DNA from: Bacteroidales bacterium UBA4912 | GTDB taxonomy: Bacteria; Bacteroidota; Bacteroidia; Bacteroidales; Dysgonomonadaceae | Direction: 5' to 3' | Assembly: GCA_002398875.1 (NCBI GenBank) | Contig: DHCC01000066.1 | Span: 1 to 11,428, forward strand | DNA: 11,428 nt | Translations under genes and position numbers: made by a program | Notes under the pieces: generated by a model | The model's input: the letters and a program-made list of their open reading frames with translations, nothing else | Databases searched by the model: none | Told to the model about the DNA's origin: nothing | Part shown: one piece after another, positions 1 through 6,754 of the stretch | How positions within the stretch are numbered: position 1 is the first letter of the stretch | Layout: the number at the start of each line of letters is the position of its first letter

Positions 1-64
1 CCGAAATGGCCTTGCTTTCAATCTCAAGGGAACGAATAGCCATCTGAAATGATTTGTTATTCAT
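1..64 (-). CDS. Start of a further operon gene, possibly a SIS-domain sugar-phosphate isomerase (partial)
   Basis: An ATG at 64-62 opens a frame that stays open to the window edge and encodes 21 residues, MNNKSFQMAIRSLEIESKAIS followed by part of a codon. Its first eight bases overlap the end of the kinase gene (ATGAATAA contains the kinase stop TAA), a common arrangement for translationally coupled genes. The stretch rich in Leu, Glu and Ile (roughly residues 9-20) resembles the N-terminal helix that precedes the SIS domain in KpsF/GutQ/KdsD-type D-arabinose-5-phosphate isomerases. Such an enzyme would interconvert an aldose phosphate and a ketose phosphate in the cytoplasm, which would fit directly after a ketose kinase. 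The similarity rests on about 15 residues, so the gene is fairly likely but the product is a guess. The body of the gene lies beyond the left edge. Confidence 0.5.
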   Translation of the reverse strand, partial: MNNKSFQMAIRSLEIESKAIS

Positions 65-1205
65 GATTTAAGAAAATAAGATCGTTCTGTTCTTTATTAA
101 TGTTAACTGTCAACTGATTCCAGTTGCTCAAATCATCGTAAATGTTCTGGCAGTACAGGTTATCCCTTCCAGCCATTCCTGCGTATTTAACGGCATTTTC
201 TGCCGGTTCTCCGTCAAGTATCGCTGTAAGAAATGCTGCCACAGCGGTATCCCCAGCTCCCGAGGCATTTACAATTTTGGAATGATCAGCGGCATATGCA
301 TTGCACCATATTTCGCGGTGATCCCAGGACTTGTGCGCCAGCGTGAAGGCTTTCGTTCGGTTGATATCCGATATATCACCGGTAATCAGGTATGCCCCCC
401 GGTGTCCCATTTTGATGAGCAGAATTTTCACTCCTGCATCGATCATTTTTTTCCCAACCTCTCTTACTGTTTCCACCGGGACTTTATCGACAAAATCGTC
501 GGAACCGGGCATTGCGTCGATCTCTGCATATTTCTCAGGCATCATGGTCTGAAGCAGCTCCTCGATGCTGGGTACAAAAATATCAACGGAGGGCAATGTG
601 CGTTTCATTATTTCGGGCCAGTTCACTTTTCCTGATTCACTGTCAGGGTCCGGCAGACTAAAATCGAGAGACGTTACAATTCCCATTTCCTTTACTTTTG
701 CATACATCTCCGACAGTTGTTGCCCGTTATTCAGGTAAAATTGCTTGAGCAGGGGTGGGTACCCGAAATGGAATAACCTGGAATTCGCAACAGCATCAAA
801 GTCGATATGGGTCAAGTCAAAAAACCGGTTGCAACCTGGCGATTCAAGGAATATCCTGTCGATTCCCTTGGGTGCCAAAACAATACTGAAAGCCGTACCC
901 GATGCCTTTGTTATTTGGATACCTTCTGCGGCACCGTATTTGTTTAAACTTGCAATGGCAATCGTTCCAATGAAATCATCCCCGGTAAGTCCATTCAAAA
1001 AAACCTTTTTACCTAGTTTTTTCATTGCCAGTCCCGTGTTAGGTACGAGACCGCCCAGCACAAAGTCCATCCCTTCGATTTCAATTAATTTACCGGGAAT
1101 GAACAGGTCGGCAACATTTTTAAAGTTGTCATTTTTACTAAACCCGGGCAACATGTCAACGCATATATATCCGGCAATAACGGCATCATATTTTTTGATA
1201 TTCAT
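57..1205 (-). CDS. PfkB-family (ribokinase-like) carbohydrate kinase
   Basis: This 382-residue cytoplasmic protein should transfer phosphate from ATP to a sugar or ketose. The family marks are clear: an N-terminal beta strand with a substrate Asp (AGYICVDMLP, about 11-20), the Gly-rich first signature GGLVPNTGLAMKKLG (51-65), TGDD (74-77), and the second signature NASGAGDTAVAAFL (313-326), where GAGD forms the anion hole and Asp319 is the expected catalytic base. A nucleotide-side strand IKMGHRGAYL (264-273) precedes it. The usual NxxE motif appears as SIEE (213-216), so Asn is replaced by Ser while Glu216 is kept. The protein is longer than typical ribokinases (about 300-330 residues), with extra sequence around 222-245 and 280-310. 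The ATG lies 12 bases after the stop of the isomerase-like gene. Its place suggests it phosphorylates the ketose made by that protein, a role that FGGY kinases play in classical fucose and arabinose operons. The substrate is not determined. GC content is higher here than in most of the window. Confidence 0.9.
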   Translation of the reverse strand: MNIKKYDAVIAGYICVDMLPGFSKNDNFKNVADLFIPGKLIEIEGMDFVLGGLVPNTGLAMKKLGKKVFLNGLTGDDFIGTIAIASLNKYGAAEGIQITKASGTAFSIVLAPKGIDRIFLESPGCNRFFDLTHIDFDAVANSRLFHFGYPPLLKQFYLNNGQQLSEMYAKVKEMGIVTSLDFSLPDPDSESGKVNWPEIMKRTLPSVDIFVPSIEELLQTMMPEKYAEIDAMPGSDDFVDKVPVETVREVGKKMIDAGVKILLIKMGHRGAYLITGDISDINRTKAFTLAHKSWDHREIWCNAYAADHSKIVNASGAGDTAVAAFLTAILDGEPAENAVKYAGMAGRDNLYCQNIYDDLSNWNQLTVNINKEQNDLIFLNHE

Positions 1206-1217
1206 ACTACGCTTGCA

Positions 1218-2576
1218 TTACATTACGTTAATGCCGTTTAAATAGCAATAGTCTCTCAGAACTCCGGTATTGTCGCCGTATGAGATGATGTAGTGTTGTC
1301 CTGAAATGTGTTGCGCAAACTCCTCTACCGGTATTTCGGTAACAATCTCAAGGCTTGGCAATTGAGGGGCAGGATCATCCCATCCGGCCTCTTCCCATTT
1401 CATAAGTCTACCTTCTCCCCTGCATAGATGCATGGTATATTCAGTACCTGTATTGGATAACCTGGCCAGTGTCAATTCGCCTGTTTTCAATGTTGAGATA
1501 TTCAATACGCCTCCGCTGATATTTCCGAATGAAGCTCCGGTAACTCTTACTCTTCCATCAACTATTTCAGCAGGGACAAAATCTGGCACGCCCATCAGCA
1601 CACTGTTTTCAAAAAACTCGTAATATTCTAGATAAGCAGCACATTGTCCTGTTAATTGTTTAACTATTAATTGGGTCACGGCTCCCATGGAGTCATTTTC
1701 GGGAATGGCACACAGATTTAATTCATCGGATAAGAGCATAAAAATCATGGCGGGTGGAAAACCCATGAGACTTTTCATGCCGTCAACATCTTTTAGAGAT
1801 ATTGCACTGAAATTGTTATAAGTAGCTATTTTCTTGATTGCCAAGTAATAGGATATCCCCTTTTTCAAGAAATTTTCATCTACGGGTTTAGTAAACTCCC
1901 ATTCATTCTTGATTTTATCTAAAATTTTTTGGACTTCTTTTTGGTCAACTATCTTGCTTTCATTAACCATTTCCAGCATTTCGAAATATTCAATTTCGAC
2001 ACCAATTTTTTCTTTCAATGAAAGTCCTTCATATAACGTATTATAAAGTTTCATATCTCTAAACCCCATCATGCCAATCTTGGTCTTTCTGACATTTTTT
2101 ATAGCAGAAGCTGCTACGGTGAAATTCTTGATTTTATCCAACGGGGAGAGTTTCCCTATTACATTATATACATACCTGAATTTATAACCAAGGTCTTCAA
2201 ATACTTTTCTCAAGGCGGTTGTTCCCGCTTGGGGGGCAGGAGTAATAACTCTTCCATTTTCTCTTTCTCCTGCAAGTCCCCACAACAATATAGGCTTATC
2301 TCTGAATTCCTCGGTGATTGAGATTACTGCATGTGAAGGTATCCAGCCTGCCAGACATATAATGAGTGAATCGAAACTCTTACCCTTTAGTTCACTAATA
2401 GCCCTCCGGACATCTTTGCCTTCAGGGTCGTCAGTTACATGATCGGTTGATATTACCTCGATGCCAAGGGATTTTACTTCTTCCCTTGCTTTGTTACACA
2501 TTGTTTTAATCAATTCCTGTGGTGAATTGATTTCTCCAAATCCTACAAATGCGGTTTTAACTGAATTTTCTATCAT
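1218..2576 (-). CDS. L-fucose/L-arabinose isomerase-fold protein
   Basis: A 452-residue cytoplasmic protein without a signal peptide that resembles the L-fucose isomerase-like family. Members interconvert aldoses and ketoses with a divalent metal, though some relatives are uncharacterised. An N-terminal Rossmann-like part begins with KTAFVGFGEI (7-16) and includes a region rich in Gly and Pro (GLAGERENG, 100-108; TPAPQAGTT, 112-120). The central domain has SLKDVDGMKSL (260-270) and the acidic motif CAIPENDSMGAVTQL (289-303). Glu293 and Asp295 are plausible metal ligands. The C-terminal AQHISGQHYIISYGD (421-435) matches the closing block of the family, in which a His (here probably His428) binds the metal and substrate. 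It is shorter than E. coli FucI (about 590 residues) and closer to the short isomerase-like group. The start overlaps the stop of the transporter gene by four bases (ATGA), so the two are probably translationally coupled. With the adjacent PfkB kinase it likely forms an isomerase/kinase pair. Fold assignment is fairly secure; activity and substrate are inferred. Confidence 0.78.
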   Translation of the reverse strand: MIENSVKTAFVGFGEINSPQELIKTMCNKAREEVKSLGIEVISTDHVTDDPEGKDVRRAISELKGKSFDSLIICLAGWIPSHAVISITEEFRDKPILLWGLAGERENGRVITPAPQAGTTALRKVFEDLGYKFRYVYNVIGKLSPLDKIKNFTVAASAIKNVRKTKIGMMGFRDMKLYNTLYEGLSLKEKIGVEIEYFEMLEMVNESKIVDQKEVQKILDKIKNEWEFTKPVDENFLKKGISYYLAIKKIATYNNFSAISLKDVDGMKSLMGFPPAMIFMLLSDELNLCAIPENDSMGAVTQLIVKQLTGQCAAYLEYYEFFENSVLMGVPDFVPAEIVDGRVRVTGASFGNISGGVLNISTLKTGELTLARLSNTGTEYTMHLCRGEGRLMKWEEAGWDDPAPQLPSLEIVTEIPVEEFAQHISGQHYIISYGDNTGVLRDYCYLNGINVM

Positions 2577-3769
2577 ACTATTTTTTTATTATAATTAATA
2601 ATCCCAAGAAATATCACATAGCAGAGACATAACAACGGAACAATAAAAGCAAATGTTATATTGGTGAGATCAGCCAGACTTCCCATTATCAATGGGATAA
2701 AAGCACCTCCTACAATCATCGTAACCATTAATCCAGATAGTTCATTCTGATGATTGGGCATGTGATCAATTGTAATTGAAAAAATAAGTGGAAAGATATT
2801 GGCAAAGCCAATGCCAATAATAAGAATACCAATGAGTGCCATTGTTAATGAGTTTGTAAACAATATGGTTAGGACCCCAATTATGGCAACTAATCCAGTA
2901 ACGATCAGCAAACGAGTGGGGGAAATATATTTCAAAATATAGGAACCGAAAAATCTACCCAGAAAAATTGGAAGATAAAACAGCGACCAGCTTATTACAA
3001 GACCCAGTTTTTCAACTGATATTCCGAATTTATCACTTAACAAGATAGGAGCATGTGAAGCCAGGGCAATTTCAACCCCGCAATAGATGAAAATTCCAAA
3101 AACCATGGCTAACACATACCCGTTCTTGAGTAATTTTAAACACGATTTTAACGTTGCATGATGTGTCTTTTCCTGCTTTACCTCACGTATTTTGGCCAGA
3201 TTAAACCACAGCATGGCTACTAGCACGATAAATGCATTTACAGGGAACAATATACTCCAGTCAAGCCCAAACAGGTTAAACATTAGTGGGGGCACCAAGA
3301 ATCCCAGGGAAGAACCGACAGTAATAAACGATTGTGCCCTTGATAAATTTTTTGAATATTCTCCCTCTTCGGAGATATCCCGGACGAAAGGGTTGCCTCC
3401 AACCTGCAAGATTGCTCCTCCGGCTCCAATAAGCAATACTGCACTGAGAATCCGATAAAACTGTCCTAATGAGGTTGAATCTACTACCATATTTCCGTAC
3501 ATCCCTGACAAAATAGGAATCATTAACCCTGCAAACATAATTCCCAGCCCAAGGTTTAAAATAAAAACTTTCCCTTTTTTGTCCTGTAAAACACCCATCG
3601 GAATGGAAAGCAAACCGAACAACAGATAGCCTAGCAAAGGCAATAACGTGGCAACAGTTATGGAGAGAGCGAAAGATTCACGGGCCAGGCTCACCATCGG
3701 CCCAGCCGCATCTACCATGCCCATTGATACGAAAATTAAGTAGATCGGTAAGAATTTTTTGAGACTCAT
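2573..3769 (-). CDS. FucP-type MFS sugar:H+ symporter
   Basis: An inner-membrane transporter of 398 residues with about 12 hydrophobic segments, of the FHS (fucose/glucose/galactose:H+ symporter) branch of the major facilitator superfamily. Visible marks are an acidic residue in TM1 (Asp20 in MGMVDAAGP), the loop motif QDKKGK (62-67), the signature LQVGGNPFV (121-129), and the late block ANIFPLIFS followed by SGLMVTMIVGGAFIPLIMG, which matches the FucP pattern. Asp20 would correspond to the proton-coupling Asp46 of E. coli FucP. At the position of FucP Glu135 this protein seems to have Gln122, as do other LQV-NP-type members of the family known to me. I chose ATG 3769-3767 (MSLKKFLPIY): it begins four bases after the upstream stop and right before TM1. 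An in-frame ATG at 3820 would add 17 residues and overlap the previous gene by 47 bases. The protein probably brings the released monosaccharide into the cytoplasm for the isomerase and kinase encoded just downstream. Confidence 0.87.
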   Translation of the reverse strand: MSLKKFLPIYLIFVSMGMVDAAGPMVSLARESFALSITVATLLPLLGYLLFGLLSIPMGVLQDKKGKVFILNLGLGIMFAGLMIPILSGMYGNMVVDSTSLGQFYRILSAVLLIGAGGAILQVGGNPFVRDISEEGEYSKNLSRAQSFITVGSSLGFLVPPLMFNLFGLDWSILFPVNAFIVLVAMLWFNLAKIREVKQEKTHHATLKSCLKLLKNGYVLAMVFGIFIYCGVEIALASHAPILLSDKFGISVEKLGLVISWSLFYLPIFLGRFFGSYILKYISPTRLLIVTGLVAIIGVLTILFTNSLTMALIGILIIGIGFANIFPLIFSITIDHMPNHQNELSGLMVTMIVGGAFIPLIMGSLADLTNITFAFIVPLLCLCYVIFLGIINYNKKIV

Positions 3770-3773
3770 AAGT

Positions 3774-5294
3774 TTATTCTTTAGTTTCCCAAAAAGAATT
3801 AATGATATTGATAATCTCATCTACAAGTAGTTGTCCACCAACTGGCCCTACTTTATTGACCATAGCACTATACCCTCTGTATCCATCGCCCTCAATAGCT
3901 TTTTGGGTGGGAAGATAACCTTCACCATCTCCACTGCTTAATTGAACAATAAATGTTTGTTTTGCCTTACTTCTACCTTCTATTCTGAAACCATAATCCA
4001 TATAAAGTTCAAAGGGATTAGTTGCGAAAGCTACATCTCCAAGCCGAAGTACATGTAATTCGACCGAACAAAATGGGTGTTGATCCTGTTCCTCGTACTG
4101 CTGAACAAGCGCTTCCTGCTTTTTCACAATTCCAAAATCAGATAATTTATTGTCCCAGGGGCCATAATCTTTGATTTTTTCATTATCTTCTATTTCTTTC
4201 AAAAATCTGTTCCAAGCTGTTTCCGGTGAGTCTGGGTCTGCCGGTTCTTTGGATCTGATTTTTTTTACAATTGCTAATGCTTTATTATACTCTTCTTTAC
4301 TGTATTTTCTTGTGGGAAGGTTTAAATTTTTTACAGCATGTTTAAAAACTACTTCATTTTCAATATTTCTTCTTGCTTCAGGATAGGCTTCATCAAACGC
4401 CTTTGCCAGTCTTTTCCCTATTTCAACAATACCTGGAATATCCCACATATTGGGTTCATTGGATTTGTAACCGCGAGGAAGATCACGTGGTGATATGTCA
4501 CCTGCTGCACTTATTTGGGGTAGAATATGTACCTCGCGAGAAAACTTTTTATTTAGATATTTTCTAACTTCACTCCAATAATCAGCTGAAACGTAATATT
4601 TTGCTTCAGTAACTTGAGCAGGACAAGCAACATTCATAACAACTCCGGTAAGATCTTTATTTTTATCCCACAAAAAAAGCATGTCAACACCTGAATCCTC
4701 CGGCCCTTCCAGTCCGATAAAATCTTCTCTGTCAGTAGAACCATACATTTCTGTGGAACCATTAGCATATTCAACCCTCCTGTTATGTCCAACAACAGCG
4801 TAGCGCAACTCCCGACTTATCCCTGCAGGTTGCCTGCTTTCCCAAGCAGAAATAGCCACTTTACTTAATTTATCAAGTAGCATTTTCCTGTCTTTACTTG
4901 TTATTCCAGTATCAAAAGATGAATGTGTGTGCGTTGCATTTAAAAAAAGCTTTTGAAGATTAAATCCGGGAATCTTTCCTTCTAACTTTTTTCGCAATGA
5001 ATCCTGTAAACCATCATTAAAACCGACAACATCCACTGAAATCATTATGGCCTGCTCCCTATTACCTTTATCTATAGACTCTATAGCAAGTGCAGTTACC
5101 ATCAATGGGCTTTGTACATACTCTGATATTCGTTCATAATATTGGCCCTGTAATGATACAGGGCCTTCAGGGGTAATGTCTTCTATTGCCCAACCAGCAA
5201 GAATATTCTGAGCATTGACACTTTGAACATTAGCAAAGTTCAACAAAGTTAACACAACCGCTAAACTATAGAGTATAAACTTAATTTTTTTCAT
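3774..5294 (-). CDS. Exported neutral/alkaline ceramidase N-terminal domain-like protein
   Basis: A 506-residue protein with an N-terminal signal peptide (basic MKKIK, hydrophobic core to about residue 20, probable cleavage after VNA at residue 28), so probably periplasmic. The rest fits the neutral/alkaline non-lysosomal ceramidase N-terminal domain family: GWAIEDITPEGPVSLQG (34-50), ISVDVVG (85-91), THTHSS (121-126) with metal-binding His candidates, HNRR (170-173), SAAGDISPRD (262-271), a Pro-Phe-Glu motif (NPFELYMDYG, 426-435) and a terminal block GYLPTQKAIEGDGY (459-472). True ceramidases cleave the amide of ceramide with a zinc ion. Here the block that carries another zinc His in those enzymes reads NVACPAQVTE (221-230) with no His. 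The short form lacks the C-terminal Ig-like domain of bacterial ceramidases. Relatives of this type occur in sugar utilization loci with no proven ceramidase activity, so I would not assume a lipid substrate. It follows the beta-helix gene by 33 bases and precedes the transporter by four, which points to a role in glycan breakdown. Confidence 0.75.
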   Translation of the reverse strand: MKKIKFILYSLAVVLTLLNFANVQSVNAQNILAGWAIEDITPEGPVSLQGQYYERISEYVQSPLMVTALAIESIDKGNREQAIMISVDVVGFNDGLQDSLRKKLEGKIPGFNLQKLFLNATHTHSSFDTGITSKDRKMLLDKLSKVAISAWESRQPAGISRELRYAVVGHNRRVEYANGSTEMYGSTDREDFIGLEGPEDSGVDMLFLWDKNKDLTGVVMNVACPAQVTEAKYYVSADYWSEVRKYLNKKFSREVHILPQISAAGDISPRDLPRGYKSNEPNMWDIPGIVEIGKRLAKAFDEAYPEARRNIENEVVFKHAVKNLNLPTRKYSKEEYNKALAIVKKIRSKEPADPDSPETAWNRFLKEIEDNEKIKDYGPWDNKLSDFGIVKKQEALVQQYEEQDQHPFCSVELHVLRLGDVAFATNPFELYMDYGFRIEGRSKAKQTFIVQLSSGDGEGYLPTQKAIEGDGYRGYSAMVNKVGPVGGQLLVDEIINIINSFWETKE

Positions 5295-5327
5295 CTGACT
5301 TTTACATTTAAAGAAGTTATAATGTCA

Positions 5328-6572
5328 CTATTTATTTAATTTTATTAGATTTTGGGAGATGACATTTTTAATTTTATTTTCATCAATATTATACGTAATA
5401 ATCTTATCTTCATTTCCTCTATACAAACCATTTATGAAGCTGCAATCAGCAATAGCTTCTTCAATTAAAATTAAAGAACGACCATCACCGATAATATTCA
5501 TGGCGTGGATATTATTAATTTTCCCCGGTTGAGAATCTTTACCATATCCCTTGCCTCCAACAAGCATGGCATTAAATCCCCCTTCGAATATTATTCCATT
5601 GATATACACATTATTAATGCTGGCTACATCGTTTGCCCGAATGGCAATTGCACGAGTTAAACTTTTGCATACAATATTTGTAATATAAATATTTTCAGTA
5701 TCATCTTCTGGGCCTCTCCATCGTGTGGATGTTACCATTGTGGAGTTAAATGTTCCTCCTACATTATTCTCTGAATGTAAACCAAGGGTTGACAATGCAA
5801 TAAAATCATCTTCTGTAGTGCCCGAAATATTATCAATTCTGAAGTTTTTACAACCGTGACGGAGGTCAATTCCGTCCCTGTTCCTAATGAATACCTCTTT
5901 TCCATTCACCAATTGAGAACTAGGACAGTCAAATGTTATATCTGAAATTTCCGCGTTTAATGTACGCTCAAAACTCACAGCCCAAGCATGTGCATTTTTA
6001 ATATTGACATTCTTCAGTTTAAAGCCATCAACAAAAGCCATTAGAATCATAATATTGCGCCAGTCACCTTTTTGTTTAATGCCCTCCTTCCCTGCGTCAC
6101 TTCCATAACTTACTCGACCCGACTGGTTTTCAGAAACCAGTGTCCTCGCACCATCACCCGTAGCTCTCGGGTTATCAGCACCTATCAATAAAACATCACC
6201 TATACCTATTATGCTGATTTTTCGATTCCATTCCGGATCGGTAATACCTAGACCTACATTATCACTGCGAAACATATTGTCCCTGCAGCTATCAGATAAT
6301 TGAATAGTACAATTTTCGAGTATAACTTCTATATCGGATGGCAATAGTATGGCACTATCCAATAACCAAATATTAGTACCATTGGAGTTAGCTGCAGGTA
6401 TAACAACTTTTCCTGTTGTTTCTGACGCTTTTTTGACAGCTGCCTGAATTCTTTCTGTATCACTCCCTTTAAATTGATTGGGAGTGATATCAACAATTTT
6501 TTGTTCAGAACAGCCGATCAATAATAGTAAAAAAAGGATCAAAATCCATTGACTTTCCAGTTTGCTTTGCAT
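5328..6572 (-). CDS. Right-handed beta-helix lipoprotein, GH28/pectate-lyase-like
   Basis: A 414-residue protein with a lipoprotein signal: a hydrophobic stretch (9-19) ending in LLIGC, so Cys21 should be lipidated and the protein anchored to a membrane, perhaps at the cell surface. SDTERIQAAVKKA (37-49) is the usual opening of pectate-lyase-3/GH28-type beta-helices, and repeated short coils rich in Ile, Asn and Val (ENIYITNIVC, NNVYINGIIF, NNIHAMNIIG) follow. Two motifs look like GH28 polygalacturonase catalytic blocks: NRDGID (231-236, compare NTDG) and EDDFIAL (254-260, the paired Asp). The GHG and RIK motifs of classical GH28 enzymes are not recognisable; RAIAIRAND (307-315) may stand at the RIK position. 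It is probably a glycoside hydrolase, lyase or epimerase acting on a polysaccharide. The ATG at 6572 follows an AT-rich leader with three tandem 8-base repeats. It is the first gene after the terminator-like hairpin that closes susCD, and so may head its own transcript. Confidence 0.75.
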   Translation of the reverse strand: MQSKLESQWILILFLLLLIGCSEQKIVDITPNQFKGSDTERIQAAVKKASETTGKVVIPAANSNGTNIWLLDSAILLPSDIEVILENCTIQLSDSCRDNMFRSDNVGLGITDPEWNRKISIIGIGDVLLIGADNPRATGDGARTLVSENQSGRVSYGSDAGKEGIKQKGDWRNIMILMAFVDGFKLKNVNIKNAHAWAVSFERTLNAEISDITFDCPSSQLVNGKEVFIRNRDGIDLRHGCKNFRIDNISGTTEDDFIALSTLGLHSENNVGGTFNSTMVTSTRWRGPEDDTENIYITNIVCKSLTRAIAIRANDVASINNVYINGIIFEGGFNAMLVGGKGYGKDSQPGKINNIHAMNIIGDGRSLILIEEAIADCSFINGLYRGNEDKIITYNIDENKIKNVISQNLIKLNK

Positions 6573-6596
6573 AATTTAACAATTTAACAATTTAAT
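6573..6596. repeat. Three tandem copies of an 8-base unit abutting a start codon
   Basis: On the plus strand the units are AATTTAAC, AATTTAAC and AATTTAAT, head to tail and ending directly at the ATG of the beta-helix gene (6572). On the transcript this gives a leader made almost only of A and U and free of any Shine-Dalgarno-like purine run. Weakly structured AT-rich leaders are known to favour initiation in Bacteroidota, so this may serve as the ribosome entry region. Slippage could change the copy number. A regulatory role is inference. Confidence 0.7.
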
Positions 6597-6692
6597 AATT
6601 GATTTCTTTACACTCTTAACCCTGTGTAATAAGATTATTTAATTGAGAGTTACATGAGTTCGACTTTAATAACGCCTAACGAGATGGTAACC

Positions 6693-6723
6693 CCAAAATA
6701 GATTGATAAAAGGAAGTTCCAAC
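6693..6723 (-). promoter_or_regulatory. Weak Bacteroidota-type promoter candidate
   Basis: Read on the minus strand, GTTG (6723-6720) and TATTTTGG (6700-6693) are separated by 19 bases. Each differs by one base from the Bacteroides consensus TTTG and TAnnTTTG, and the spacing is in the usual range. It would start transcription near 6686, giving a leader of about 113 bases before the beta-helix gene. The upstream element lies inside the terminator-like hairpin. Two one-mismatch elements in AT-rich DNA can arise by chance, so this is only a candidate. Confidence 0.2.
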
Positions 6724-6745
6724 TTAATTGGAGCTTCCTTTTATC
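6705..6745 (-). terminator. Terminator-like hairpin after susD
   Basis: Two 16-base arms (6730-6745 and 6705-6720) are complementary except at one position and enclose a nine-base loop. On the minus-strand transcript the hairpin begins nine bases after the susD stop codon. The arms start and end with A- and U-rich blocks, and the 3' arm ends CCTTTTATC, so a run of U lies inside the stem base rather than as a long free tail. This fits a rho-independent terminator, or an attenuating and stabilising 3' end that leaves more susCD message than message for the enzymes downstream. Confidence 0.7.
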
Positions 6746-6754
6746 GAAAAGAAT

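Noticed and set aside
282..1245. Plus-strand open frames opposite the kinase gene (282-635, 331-552, 745-1245)
   Set aside because: They lie antisense to a strongly conserved kinase frame, show no family motifs and look like shadows of its codon pattern.
3770..3820. Upstream ATG giving the transporter 17 extra residues
   Set aside because: It would overlap the ceramidase-like gene by 47 bases. The ATG at 3769 sits four bases after the upstream stop and directly precedes TM1, so it is the likelier start.
1432..4567. Plus-strand open frames at 1432-1623, 3192-3458, 4171-4386 and 4373-4567
   Set aside because: All are short and antisense to well-supported genes, with no recognisable motif.
6597..6692. 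Short dyads in the leader, such as GGTTAC with GTAAC and ACTCT with AGAGT
   Set aside because: Arms of five to six bases with long loops in AT-rich DNA are expected by chance; no riboswitch or operator pattern could be supported.
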